Shown here: in pieces, positions 56,248 through 64,000 of the stretch | Position numbering within the stretch: position 1 is the first letter of the stretch | Layout: the number at the start of each line of letters is the position of its first letter | Source of the DNA: Streptomyces sp. NBC_01498 | Lineage (GTDB): Bacteria; Actinomycetota; Actinomycetes; Streptomycetales; Streptomycetaceae | Direction of reading: 5' to 3' | Length of the DNA: 64,000 nucleotides | NCBI RefSeq assembly: GCF_036327775.1 | Contig: NZ_CP109598.1 | Span: 868,001 to 932,000 of the forward strand | Made by a program: the position numbers and the translations under genes | Notes under the pieces: generated by a model | What the model saw: the letters and a program-made list of their open reading frames with translations, nothing else | Databases searched by the model: none | What the model was told of the DNA's origin: nothing

Positions 56248-57669
56248 TCAGTGCAGTCCGGCGAGAGTGAGGAGCAGGGACTTCACGTCGGTGGCCCGGG
56301 TCCGGCCCGCGACGGCTTCGGGGGTGGAGCAGACGATGAGCGGACCTTCGTCGTCGCTCGTGGGGAGGCGGCCGTGGCTGCCGCGGATGGGTGAGGGGTC
56401 CAGGGGGACCACGGCGAGGCGGTAGCGCATGCCGAGCTTCTTGCGGGCGATGGCCTTGGCCGCCTTGACCTTCACGTACGGATCCTGGGGGTCCATGAAC
56501 AGCTCGACGGGGTCGTAGCCCGGCTTGCGGTGGATCTCGACCAGCTGGGCGAAGTCGGGCGCCCTGGCGTCGTCGAGCCAGTAGTAGTACGTGAACCAGG
56601 CGTCGGGTTCGGCGACGGCGACCAGTTCGCCGGAGCGCGGGTGGTCCAGGCCGTGGTTCTTCTTGCCCTCGTCGTCCAGGATCTCCTCGATGCCCGCGAG
56701 GTCCTTCAGCGCCTCGCGGGTCGCGTCCAGGTCCTCCGGGCGGCGCACGTAGATGTGGGCGATCTGGTGGTCGGAGACGGCGAAGGCGCGGGAGGCCATC
56801 GGGTCCAGGTACTCCATGCCGTCCTGGGTGTGGACCTCCAGCAGTCCGGCGCGGCGCAGGGCCCGGTTGATGTCGACGGGCCGGGAGACGTTGGTGATGC
56901 CGTACTCGGAGAGGGCGACGACGGTGCGGCCCTCGGCGCGCGCGTCGTCCAGCAACGGGCCCATGGCCGCGTCGAGTTCGCGGGCCGCCCGGTGCGAGCG
57001 GGGGTCGTCGGGGCCGAAGCGCTGGAGGTCGTAGTCCAGGTGCGGGAGGTAGCACAGGGCGAGGTCGGGGCGGCGGGTGTCGATGATGTGGCGGGTGGCG
57101 TCGATGATCCACTGCGAGGAGACGAGGTCGGCGCCGGGGCCCCAGAAGTGGAAGAGGGGGAACGTGCCGAGTTTGTCGTGCAGTTCGTCGTGCAGGGCGG
57201 GCGGCCGGGTGTAGCAGTCGGGTTCCTTGCGGCCGTCGGCGTAGTACACGGGGCGGGGGGTGACGGTCCAGTCGGTGTCCGCGCCCATGGCGTACCACCA
57301 GCAGATGTTGGCGACGGTGTAGCCGGGGTGGAGGCGCCGGGCGGCGTCCCAGAGTTTGTCGCCGGAGACCAGTCCGTTGTGCTGGCGCCACAGCAGGACG
57401 TCGCCGAGTTCCCGGAAGTACCAGCCGTTGCCGACGATGCCGTGCTCGGAGGGCAGGGTGCCGGTGAGGAAGGTGGACTGCGCGCTGCACGTGACGGCGG
57501 GCAGCACGGTGGTCAGCGGGGCGTGCGAGCCGTCCGCCGCCAGCTTCTTGAGATTCGGCATGTGGGCCAGGAGCTGGGGGGTGAGGCCGACGACGTCCAG
57601 GACCAGCAGGGGTGTGGGGCGGGTGGTGTCCGGCGCGGCGGACTGCTCGGGGGTGGGGTCGGCGGTCAT
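56248..57669 (-). CDS. alkaline-phosphatase-superfamily phosphodiesterase (EboF-like)
   Basis: 473 aa, related to nucleotide pyrophosphatases/phosphodiesterases. The first metal Asp is in LLVLDVVGLTPQLL, and the nucleophilic Thr is probably in LPAVTCSAQSTFLTGTLPSEHGI. Further ligands are in YLPHLDYDLQRFGPDD, LSEYGITNV and FAVSDHQIAHIYVR. No signal peptide, so it is cytoplasmic unless carried by a partner. Its ATG overlaps the preceding gene's stop (ATGA), indicating coupling. By position and family it corresponds to EboF of ebo clusters; the substrate is unknown, perhaps a phosphodiester of the cluster product. Confidence 0.85.
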   Translation of the reverse strand: MTADPTPEQSAAPDTTRPTPLLVLDVVGLTPQLLAHMPNLKKLAADGSHAPLTTVLPAVTCSAQSTFLTGTLPSEHGIVGNGWYFRELGDVLLWRQHNGLVSGDKLWDAARRLHPGYTVANICWWYAMGADTDWTVTPRPVYYADGRKEPDCYTRPPALHDELHDKLGTFPLFHFWGPGADLVSSQWIIDATRHIIDTRRPDLALCYLPHLDYDLQRFGPDDPRSHRAARELDAAMGPLLDDARAEGRTVVALSEYGITNVSRPVDINRALRRAGLLEVHTQDGMEYLDPMASRAFAVSDHQIAHIYVRRPEDLDATREALKDLAGIEEILDDEGKKNHGLDHPRSGELVAVAEPDAWFTYYYWLDDARAPDFAQLVEIHRKPGYDPVELFMDPQDPYVKVKAAKAIARKKLGMRYRLAVVPLDPSPIRGSHGRLPTSDDEGPLIVCSTPEAVAGRTRATDVKSLLLTLAGLH

Positions 57670-58835
57670 GGCAGCTCCTTGAGGCCCAGGTCGACCAGGA
57701 GGTCGCGGGCCAGCGTCAGTTCGGCGGCGATGCCCTCGGCGAGCCGGCCGCGTGAGCGGGGCCGCAGCTCGGGCGGGAGCGCCTGCCAGGTGTACGTCTC
57801 GACCTCCAGGTGGCGGGTCAGCGGCACGGGGCCGCCGACGAGCCGGGCCAGGGTGTCCTGGAGTACCGGGAGGGTGGAGGTCAGGGGCGGGGCGGGCGGG
57901 GCGTGCAGCGGTACGTGGAAGTGCGAGCGCCAGGGGGCGCCGTCGGGCAGTGTCTCGCCGGCCAGGGCCTCTTCGAGGTCGTCGGTGCCGCGCAGGCCCG
58001 CCGCCGTGCGGGTGCGGGTCTGGTGCAGGAAGCGCGGCTCGGCGAACGCGGCGAGCGCCTCGCGCACCTCGGGCAGATGCGGGTGTTCGGCGTGCAGGGC
58101 GGCGGACAGCTGGGCCTTGGGGATGGTGACGCCGGCCTCGGTGAGGGCCTTGAGGGCGGTGGCCGGGTCCTCGAAGGAGGTGGCGAGGTGGCAGGTGTCG
58201 ACGCAGATGCCGACGCGGGCGCTGGCGACGTCGGTGAGCGGGCCGATCGCGTCGGCGGTGGTCTCGACGGTGCAGCCGGGCTCGGGTTCCAGTGCGATCC
58301 GGATGGATTTGCCGGTCAGTTCCTCCAGCGCGTCGAGCCGTTCGGCGAGGGTGGTGAGGGCGGCGTGCGCGGTGCGGGCCGCGGCGTCGTCGAAGGCGGT
58401 GCGCCAGGCGAGCGGGAGGGTGGAGACGGAGCCCTCGGTGACGTCGTCGGGGAGCAGCGCGGCGAGCAGGCGGGCGAGGTCGGTGGTGTGTTCCAGGCGT
58501 TCGGGGTCGGCCCAGTCCGGTTTGTAGACGCGGTACTTGACCTCCTCGGCGCCGAAGCCCTCGTAGGGGAAGCCGTTGAGGGTGACGACCTCCAGCCCGC
58601 GTCGGTCCAACTCGCTTTTCAGACCGCGCAGTTGGGCGGGGTCGTTGATCAGGGAGCGGGCGGCGTCGCGGGCCAGCCAGAGGCCGATGCCGAGCCGGTC
58701 GCGGCTCAGGCGTTTGCGTACCGGCTCGCAGTGGTCGCGCAGTTGGGCCAGGACGCCTTCGAGGGTCTCGGCGGGGTGGACGTTGGTGCAGTAGGAGAGG
58801 TGGACGGTGGAGCCGTCGGGGTGGCGGAAGCGCAC
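57666..58835 (-). CDS. eboE: metabolite traffic protein EboE
   Basis: 389 aa TIM-barrel protein of the xylose-isomerase/AP-endonuclease superfamily. Features typical of EboE: the N-terminal HLSYCTNVHPAETLEGVLAQL, LGIGLWLARDAA, VVTLNGFPYEGFGAEEVKYRVYKPDW, IRIALEPEPGCTVETT, VGICVDTCHLATSFEDP and FLHQTRTRTAAGLRGTDDLEEAL, with HFHVPLHAPP near the end. The Glu, Asp and His residues suit a metal site. In ebo gene clusters it helps move or process a metabolite, as shown for cyanobacterial scytonemin; its exact reaction is not known. GTG start at 58835, three bases after the TatD gene's stop. Confidence 0.9.
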   Translation of the reverse strand: MRFRHPDGSTVHLSYCTNVHPAETLEGVLAQLRDHCEPVRKRLSRDRLGIGLWLARDAARSLINDPAQLRGLKSELDRRGLEVVTLNGFPYEGFGAEEVKYRVYKPDWADPERLEHTTDLARLLAALLPDDVTEGSVSTLPLAWRTAFDDAAARTAHAALTTLAERLDALEELTGKSIRIALEPEPGCTVETTADAIGPLTDVASARVGICVDTCHLATSFEDPATALKALTEAGVTIPKAQLSAALHAEHPHLPEVREALAAFAEPRFLHQTRTRTAAGLRGTDDLEEALAGETLPDGAPWRSHFHVPLHAPPAPPLTSTLPVLQDTLARLVGGPVPLTRHLEVETYTWQALPPELRPRSRGRLAEGIAAELTLARDLLVDLGLKELP

Positions 58836-58838
58836 GGG

Positions 58839-59687
58839 TCACTCACCGCCGCGGAGGATGGAGTTCCCCTCGTGCAGGGCTTCCGGTGCGGGGACGTCGA
58901 GCTGGAGTCTGCCGCTGAGGCCGTAGAACGCGACGGGGTTGCGCCACAGGACCTTGTCGACGTCGTCGTCGGAGAAGCCGGCGGCGAGCATCGCGTCGGC
59001 GACCTTGCGGGTCTTCAGCGGGTCGCTCTTGCCCCAGTCGGCGGCGGAGTTGACGAGGACGCGGTCGGTGCCGTGGGAGCGCAGGACGGCGACCATCCGG
59101 TCCTCGTCCATCTTGGTGTCGGGGTAGATGGAGAAGCCGAGCCAGCTGCCGCTGTCCGCGGCGTCCTTGACGGTCGTCTCGTTGAGGTGGTCGAGCAGCA
59201 CGTGCTCGGGGTCGAGGTTCGACTCGCGGACGACGTCGATGGTCCGGCGCAGTCCGGTCAGTTTGTCGCGGTGCGGGGTGTGGACCATGGCGGGCAGCGC
59301 GTACTCGGCGGCGAGCTGGAGCTGGGCGGCGAGCGCGACGTCCTCGGCGGGGGTCATGGAGTCGTAGCCGATCTCGCCGACGGCGACGACGCCGTCCTTG
59401 ACGAGATAGCGCGGCAGTTCGTCCAGGACGGGGGTGCACCTCGGGTCGTTCGCCTCCTTGGGGTTGAGGGCGAGCGTGCAGTGGTGCGCGATGCCGTACT
59501 GCGCGGCGCGGAACGGCTCCCAGCCGAGCAGCGCGTCGAAGTAGTCGTAGAAGCTCTCGGGCGAGGTGCGGGGCTGGCCGAGCCAGAAGGACGGCTCGAC
59601 GAGCGCACGGACTCCGGAGGCGTACATGGCCTGGTAGTCGTCCGTGGTGCGGGAGGTCATGTGGATGTGGGGGTCGAAGATACGCAT
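58839..59687 (-). CDS. TatD-like metal-dependent hydrolase (EboB-like)
   Basis: 282 aa amidohydrolase-type barrel. The metal motif HIH is in IFDPHIHMTSRTT. Other ligands are likely in VAVGEIGYDSMTP (Glu), MVHTPHRDK (His), VLLDHLNETT (His) and VLVNSAADWGKSDPL (Asp). It fits the EboB/TatD-family member of ebo clusters. The start ATG overlaps the EboA stop by one base (TGATG). Its hydrolytic substrate is unknown. Confidence 0.87.
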   Translation of the reverse strand: MRIFDPHIHMTSRTTDDYQAMYASGVRALVEPSFWLGQPRTSPESFYDYFDALLGWEPFRAAQYGIAHHCTLALNPKEANDPRCTPVLDELPRYLVKDGVVAVGEIGYDSMTPAEDVALAAQLQLAAEYALPAMVHTPHRDKLTGLRRTIDVVRESNLDPEHVLLDHLNETTVKDAADSGSWLGFSIYPDTKMDEDRMVAVLRSHGTDRVLVNSAADWGKSDPLKTRKVADAMLAAGFSDDDVDKVLWRNPVAFYGLSGRLQLDVPAPEALHEGNSILRGGE

Positions 59688-60283
59688 CAGGACTCCTCGC
59701 CGGTCATGTTCATTACGCGGTGCAGGTCGTCGGGGACCGACCGGCCCGCCGCGGTGCGCTCGGACGCGTAGTCGGCGAGCATCCGGGCGAGTTCCAGGTC
59801 GCCGCGGGCGCGCCGTTCGGCGTCCGCGACGGCGGCGACGGGCACGCCGGTGAAGAGGCACTTGAGTACGGCGTGCCGCCAGGCGTGCGGGTCGAGATGG
59901 CCGGCGGCGTACGGGCCGACGGCCGCCTCGACCAGGGTGGTGTCGTTGGTGCGCAGCGCGTCCTCGATCAGGGGCAGGGCCCCGGGGCCGGGGACGCGGT
60001 CCGGCAGGGCGAGGAGGACGGCGCGGCGTTCGGCGGCGGCGCCCCGCTGGTAGAGGCGGGTGAGGGTGGCGACGTCGGCGGCGGCGTGCCGGAGCAGCAG
60101 GGCCCGGACGGCGTCGGCGTTCTGTTGGCCGACGTGCCGGCCGGCGGCGGCGAAGCGCAGCTCCCACGTCGGTGCGGCAACGTTGTCGGGTGCCCCGGCC
60201 GCTTCCGCCGCCTCGGCGAGCGCCTGGTCGAGCCAGGCGACGGCCTTGGCGTCGAGCCGGCTGTCGATCTCCTCGCGGTTCAT
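59687..60283 (-). CDS. eboA: EboA domain protein
   Basis: 198 aa, almost all helical. Conserved EboA-type segments include WELRFAAAGRHVGQQ, LTRLYQRGAAAERRAVLLALP, ALRTNDTTLVEAAVGPYAAGHLDPHAWRHAVLKCLFTGVPV and LARMLADYASERTAAGRSVPDDL. No catalytic motif or signal peptide is seen; EboA proteins are of unknown function and occur almost only in ebo operons. The ATG overlaps the preceding stop by four bases (ATGA). Confidence 0.9.
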   Translation of the reverse strand: MNREEIDSRLDAKAVAWLDQALAEAAEAAGAPDNVAAPTWELRFAAAGRHVGQQNADAVRALLLRHAAADVATLTRLYQRGAAAERRAVLLALPDRVPGPGALPLIEDALRTNDTTLVEAAVGPYAAGHLDPHAWRHAVLKCLFTGVPVAAVADAERRARGDLELARMLADYASERTAAGRSVPDDLHRVMNMTGEES

Positions 60284-61125
60284 GCCGATGCTCCCTTCGA
60301 GCGCAGGAATTCCAGGGAGGTGCGGGCCATCTCGGGGCCGGCGTGCGAGTGCCGGGGCAGCTCCACGACGGTGAGGCCCTGGTAGCCGGTGGCGTCGAGC
60401 GCGGCCAGCACGGGCGGGAAGTCGATCTCGCCGTCCCCGAACGGCAGATGCTCGTGGACGCCGCGCCGCATGTCCTCGATCTGTACGTGCCGCAGCCAGG
60501 GCCCGGCGTCGCGTACGCAGTCCTCGGGCGGGGCGGGCTCCAGGCACTGGCAGTGGCCGATGTCCAGGGTGAGGCCGAGGGGTTCGGGGTCGCCGAGGAG
60601 GGTGCGGAGGTGGTGGAAGCCGGCGATGTCGGCGAGGAGATGGCCGGGTTCGGGCTCGATGGCGACGGGGACACCGGCTGCCTGTGCGGCCTCGATCACC
60701 GGGGTGATCGATTCCTCCAGCCGTTTCCAGGCGGTGTCGGGGTCGGTGCCGTCGGGGGTGATGCCGCTGAAGCAGTGCACGGCGTGCGCGCCGAGGTCGG
60801 CGGCGACCCGGACGGCGGTGACGAGCAGTCCGGTGCGGGCGGCGCGGGCCTCGGGGTCGGCGTCGAGCAGGGTGGGTCCGTGCTTGCGGCGGGGGTCGAG
60901 GACGTAGCGGGCGCCGGTCTCGACGGTGACGGACAGGCCGAGTCCGGCGAGCCGCGCGCCCACCTTCGCGGTGCGGGCGGCGAGTTCGGGGGCCGTCGGG
61001 TCGAGGTGCATGTGGTCGAGGGTCAGTCCGACGCCGTCGTACCCGAGGTCGGCGAGCAGCCCGAGGGCGTCGTCCAGCCGCAGGTCGGTGAGCCCGTTGG
61101 TGCCGTATCCGTAGCGGAGGGTCAT
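60280..61125 (-). CDS. sugar-phosphate isomerase/epimerase-like TIM barrel
   Basis: 281 aa cytoplasmic barrel of the AP-endonuclease-2/xylose-isomerase-like superfamily. Metal residues are likely in VTVETGARYVLDP (Glu), AIEPEPGHLLAD (Glu), LTLDIGHCQCLEP (Asp, His), HVQIEDMRRGVHEH (Glu, His) and VVELPRHSH (Glu). It has the barrel type seen in inositol and ketose isomerases, which is notable beside an inositol-phosphate synthase in the same operon. The ATG overlaps the UbiA stop (ATGA). Substrate unknown. Confidence 0.85.
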   Translation of the reverse strand: MTLRYGYGTNGLTDLRLDDALGLLADLGYDGVGLTLDHMHLDPTAPELAARTAKVGARLAGLGLSVTVETGARYVLDPRRKHGPTLLDADPEARAARTGLLVTAVRVAADLGAHAVHCFSGITPDGTDPDTAWKRLEESITPVIEAAQAAGVPVAIEPEPGHLLADIAGFHHLRTLLGDPEPLGLTLDIGHCQCLEPAPPEDCVRDAGPWLRHVQIEDMRRGVHEHLPFGDGEIDFPPVLAALDATGYQGLTVVELPRHSHAGPEMARTSLEFLRSKGASA

Positions 61126-63008
61126 GTCACACTCACCTTTTTCGCGAACTTCCTGGCCAGCGGGACGAGTCCGATGACGGCGAGGCCGAGCCCGGGGGCG
61201 CCGCCGCGCGCGGCGAGGGCGGCCTGGAACGGGATCATGGCCCGGATTCCGCCGCCGACGGAGCGCTGGGTGAGCTGCGGGGACGGGTTGAGGGCGGCGT
61301 GCAGGTAGGGCCGTCCGGCGGTGGTGACGTACACGGCGGCGAGGCCGGCGGTCACCAGCGCGGCGGCGTCCGCCGTACGGGGGCGCCCGACGAGCCCGCC
61401 GAGGACCCCGGTGAGGGCGAGCGCGGCGAGCGGGGCGGCGGTGGACCCGCCGTACACCTCGCGCCGGGAGACGGCGGTGACGGCGACGGTGTGCGCGCCG
61501 AGGAGGGCTGCGGGGACGAGGGCGCGGCGGGTGCCCCCGGCCGCCGGGAGCGTGCCGCCGGGCCGTGCGGCGGACCGGCGGGCCGCGTGGGCCGCGTGGG
61601 CGGCCGAACCGGCGGCGAGGGCGGTCAGTGCCTCCCACGGGCCGGTTCCCGGGGCGGGCGGGACCGCGCGGCCCGCGGTGTGCGTCCGGTGGAGCCCGGC
61701 GAGCAGTCGGGCGAGCGGTCCCGCCGCCGCGGCCGGGGTCCGGTGCGAGGAACCGGGGAACCACGCGGGGAGCGCCGACGGGAGGCGGCCGGGCGGGGGC
61801 CCCGCACGGCGGTCGGCCGACAGACCGGCGGCCCAGGCGGACAGCAGGGCCGGCAGTCCGGCCCCGGTGACGGCCGGGTCGCCCGGCCGCGCGGCGGCGT
61901 GCACCGTACGGCCGTGGCGTCCCGGACCGGCGCGGTGGGAGGCCAGCGGCTCCGCCGGACCGAGCGGCGCGGAACGGCCGTTGGGGGACGAGGCGTCGGC
62001 CCAGGCCGACAGCAGGGCGAGCAGCCCGGACGACCGGTCGGCCGGACGGGCGGGGGCACCGGCCGGACCGGCACAGTCGAGGAGTTCCGGGGCGCCGGGC
62101 GCCGGGAGGCCGGTGGCCGCGACCGCCCGGCCGACCTGCGCGCACGCCTCGGTCCAGGCCGACAGCCCGGCGGGGGACGGCGCGGCGTCCGTGCGGAACG
62201 GGGGCGGGCACGGGGTGGAGCCGGTCCCGTGCGCGGGGCCGGCGGGCCGTGAGGCCAGCGGCTCGGTCGGTCCGCAGACCGCCGTGCGTGCCTGGGCGGA
62301 CGATCCGCCCGCCCAGGCCGGCAGCCGGCCGGACAGACCGGTGGGGGCCCCCGTCGGGGCCGGCGGCTGCGGGGAGCGGCCGAGCAGCTTGAGCACGGGG
62401 GCGGCCCACCGGGTCGCCGAAGATTCCGGCCGGGTGCTCCCCGGTGCCGGACCCGCCGCCGTACGGTCCGGCGCACCGCCGGTCCGGGGCAGCGGGCGGG
62501 ACGCCGGGTTCCGCGCCGGACCGGTCTCCCGGGTCCCGGCGGACGCGGCGCGGGAGGCCGCCGTCGTCGTCGCGGCGGCGCCCAGGAGTACGTCCAGCGC
62601 GCGGGCGGCGCCCATCGCCACCGGGCCCGCCGCCGTGTGCTTGAGCTTGAGGTCGTACGCCCAGACCGCGACCGTCAGGGCGCCGGTCAGGGCCAGGGCG
62701 GGGCGCCCGGCGCGGGACGCGAGGAAGAGGCCGGCGGCCGTGAGGCCGCCCGCCGCCGTGAGCGCCGCGTTCGGGCTGATACGGCCCGAGGGGATCGGGC
62801 GGTGCGGGCGCTCCCGGGCGTCCTCCTCGCGGTCGGCCCAGTCGTTGAGCGCCATCCCCGCCTCGTACAGGCACAGGGAGGCGCCGACGGCGAGCGCGGT
62901 GCCGCGATTGGGCCGGACCCCGGCGGACGCCGCGCCGGCCAGGGCGTCGCCCGGCACGGTGAACAGCGCGGAGACCCGCAGGAGTTCGGCCCAGGCGCGC
63001 AAGGTCAC
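61122..63008 (-). CDS. UbiA-family prenyltransferase (EboC-like) with large repetitive insertion
   Basis: 628 aa; ordinary relatives are near 290-300. The first half has FTVPGDALAGAASAG, the magnesium motif NDWADREEDARERPHRPIPS (N56, D57, D60, D63) and helices up to ALDVLLGAAAT (about residue 146). The family pattern resumes near residue 492 with ALLGAHTVAVTAVSRREVYGG and ends with more helices. Between them is a ~340-residue Pro/Ala/Gly-rich insert with internal repeats (GPTEPLASRPAGP and GPAEPLASHRAGP; LLSAWADASS and LLSAWAAGLS). The GTG start overlaps the synthase stop (GTGA). It should attach a prenyl group to a small polar or aromatic acceptor; whether the insert permits activity is open. 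Confidence 0.82.
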   Translation of the reverse strand: MTLRAWAELLRVSALFTVPGDALAGAASAGVRPNRGTALAVGASLCLYEAGMALNDWADREEDARERPHRPIPSGRISPNAALTAAGGLTAAGLFLASRAGRPALALTGALTVAVWAYDLKLKHTAAGPVAMGAARALDVLLGAAATTTAASRAASAGTRETGPARNPASRPLPRTGGAPDRTAAGPAPGSTRPESSATRWAAPVLKLLGRSPQPPAPTGAPTGLSGRLPAWAGGSSAQARTAVCGPTEPLASRPAGPAHGTGSTPCPPPFRTDAAPSPAGLSAWTEACAQVGRAVAATGLPAPGAPELLDCAGPAGAPARPADRSSGLLALLSAWADASSPNGRSAPLGPAEPLASHRAGPGRHGRTVHAAARPGDPAVTGAGLPALLSAWAAGLSADRRAGPPPGRLPSALPAWFPGSSHRTPAAAAGPLARLLAGLHRTHTAGRAVPPAPGTGPWEALTALAAGSAAHAAHAARRSAARPGGTLPAAGGTRRALVPAALLGAHTVAVTAVSRREVYGGSTAAPLAALALTGVLGGLVGRPRTADAAALVTAGLAAVYVTTAGRPYLHAALNPSPQLTQRSVGGGIRAMIPFQAALAARGGAPGLGLAVIGLVPLARKFAKKVSVT

Positions 63009-64000
63009 TTGCTCTCCTTCAGGCGGTCGGCGAAGGCGAGGAGCGCGTCGAACTGCTCCGCCAGGGCGGCGGGGCCGCCGTCCGGGTCCTTGAAGTAGAA
63101 GCCCAGCTCGGGGAGCGGGCCACTCAGTCCGGCCTCGTGGGCACGGGAGACGAGGCGGGCCAGGTCCAGGACGAGGGGCGCGGCGAGCGCCGAGTCGCAG
63201 CCCTGCCAGATGGTCTGGAGGATCATGCGGGAGCCGAGGAACCCGTCGAAGGCGATGTGGTCCCAGGCGGTCTTCCACTCGCCGAGGGCGGGCACGTCGT
63301 CGATGTGCACCTCGCCCTCCGGGGCGATCCCGAGGGTGTCGGCGAGGACGCGTTCCTTGCCGGCGTTCTTGGCGGCGGCCGCCGCCGGGTCGGCCAGCGC
63401 CGCTCCGTCCCCGCCGCCCAGCAGGTTGGTGCCCGACCAGGCGCGTACGTGCAGGGCGCGCTGGACGAACATCGGGGCGAGCACGGAACGGAGCAGCGTC
63501 TGGCCTGTCTTGCCGTCACGGCCCGCGTGGGGAAGTCCGCTCGCCTCGACGGCGTCCGCGAGGGCCGCGCTGCGCAGCCCGGTCGACGGGGTGAAGTTCA
63601 CGTAGGAGCAGCCGGCCTTGAGGGCGGCTGCCGCGTAGAGGGAGCTGGCCGGCAGCCGGGGGTCGTCCGCGGCGGGCTCGGGCTCGGTGGAGGAGACGTT
63701 GACGACGACCGCGCGGTCGACGCCGGTGCGGCGGACGAAGGCGGTGATGTCGTCGGCGAAGGCGGCGATCAGTTCGTCGTCGTCGCGGTTGTCGCCGGGC
63801 ATCGGTCCGCCGAGGCGGATCTCGGCGTCGGCGGCTTCGAGGTCGGCGGCGACGGCGTTGGGCAGGCCGTGCGGCAGGACGCCGGCCGCGGTGAGTGCCT
63901 CGGCCCGCTTGGGCAGGGGGCAGCTCGCGGTGTCGTGGCCGCCGAAGACCAGTGCGGACAGGGCCGGGAGTCCGGACTCCGCGAAGGGCGGGGTCTCGGC
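63005..64000 (-). CDS. inositol-3-phosphate synthase (5' end beyond the window)
   Basis: At least 331 residues; the frame is open to the right edge, so the N-terminus is missing. Recognised by LSALVFGGHDTASCPLPKRAEAL, VDRAVVVNVSSTEPE, SSLYAAAALKAGCSYVNFTPSTGLRS, HAGRDGKTGQTLLRSVLAPMF, and GTNLLGGGDGAALADPAAAAAK, then DHIAFDGFLGSRMILQTIWQGCDSALAAPLVLDLARLV. The enzyme makes 1D-myo-inositol 3-phosphate from glucose 6-phosphate using bound NAD. The usual housekeeping copy is not in such operons, so this is probably a second, pathway-specific one. It is the first visible gene of the minus-strand Ebo operon. Confidence 0.9.
   Translation of the reverse strand, partial: AETPPFAESGLPALSALVFGGHDTASCPLPKRAEALTAAGVLPHGLPNAVAADLEAADAEIRLGGPMPGDNRDDDELIAAFADDITAFVRRTGVDRAVVVNVSSTEPEPAADDPRLPASSLYAAAALKAGCSYVNFTPSTGLRSAALADAVEASGLPHAGRDGKTGQTLLRSVLAPMFVQRALHVRAWSGTNLLGGGDGAALADPAAAAAKNAGKERVLADTLGIAPEGEVHIDDVPALGEWKTAWDHIAFDGFLGSRMILQTIWQGCDSALAAPLVLDLARLVSRAHEAGLSGPLPELGFYFKDPDGGPAALAEQFDALLAFADRLKESK

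Overview
The window is a very GC-rich, densely coding chromosomal segment from an actinomycete, almost certainly a Streptomyces. The signs are strong G/C bias at third codon positions, frequent GTG starts, and families typical of the genus: DUF397 with a WhiJ-like regulator, a DUF574 methyltransferase, alditol oxidase, a DUF4232-type lipoprotein, terpene synthases and many Tat or Sec exported enzymes. The gene content looks like accessory chromosome-arm DNA rather than the core. No phage, plasmid, CRISPR array or complete insertion sequence was seen.

Layout. 0-2.4 kb: a divergent NHEJ pair (LigD-type polymerase and a stand-alone ATP-dependent ligase). 2.4-6.6 kb: a SEC-C/YchJ-like protein, a DUF574 methyltransferase and a WhiJ-type regulatory set (XRE/DUF5753 regulator, DUF397 protein, divergent anti-sigma-like ATPase) with a palindromic candidate operator. 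6.7-11.7 kb: a xylose locus (ROK regulator, xylA, divergent xylB) next to a broken sugar-kinase remnant. 12.1-15.6 kb: a LysR regulator and kbl/tdh for threonine degradation. 15.8-22.8 kb: a sigma-like/zinc-finger/TM/CAP fusion protein, an orphan terpene synthase, a lipoprotein, a cyclase-fold protein, a DD-carboxypeptidase and a DinB protein. 23.1-34.8 kb: a large LAL-type ATPase without its DNA-binding domain, a glycosidase-like protein, two uncharacterised membrane proteins, alditol oxidase, a secreted SGNH hydrolase and a SNF2 helicase. 35.1-42.1 kb: a modular secreted GH87-type alpha-1,3-glucanase, an NlpC/P60 protein, rhamnose mutarotase, a terpene-synthase pseudogene and tRNA-Leu(GAG). 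42.2-46 kb: VOC/AraC pair, aldehyde dehydrogenase and an 87-bp minisatellite.

46-55 kb is a coherent CoA-based metabolic island: sucC-sucD face away from a ThDP decarboxylase, a formyl-CoA:oxalate CoA-transferase-like enzyme, an ADP-forming acyl-CoA synthetase and an OxlT-like transporter, with a perfect inverted repeat in the shared promoter region. The simplest reading is oxalate (or a related 2-oxo/2-hydroxyacyl-CoA) use coupled to energy conservation.

55.2-64 kb is one long minus-strand operon of translationally overlapped genes: inositol-phosphate synthase (runs off the right edge), a UbiA prenyltransferase, a sugar-phosphate isomerase-like TIM barrel, EboA, a TatD-like hydrolase, EboE, an EboF-like phosphodiesterase and a Tat-exported isomerase-like protein. 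It is an Ebo-type metabolite operon in which a myo-inositol-phosphate synthase sits with the prenyltransferase, suggesting a prenylated cyclitol or inositol-phosphate product that is processed and exported. It is the best candidate here for an undescribed pathway.

A recurring oddity is the tandem duplication of gene 3' ends, stop codon included, into the downstream intergenic DNA (ligase, lipoprotein, aldehyde dehydrogenase and probably the ROK gene). All functions are read from sequence by eye; no database search was run.
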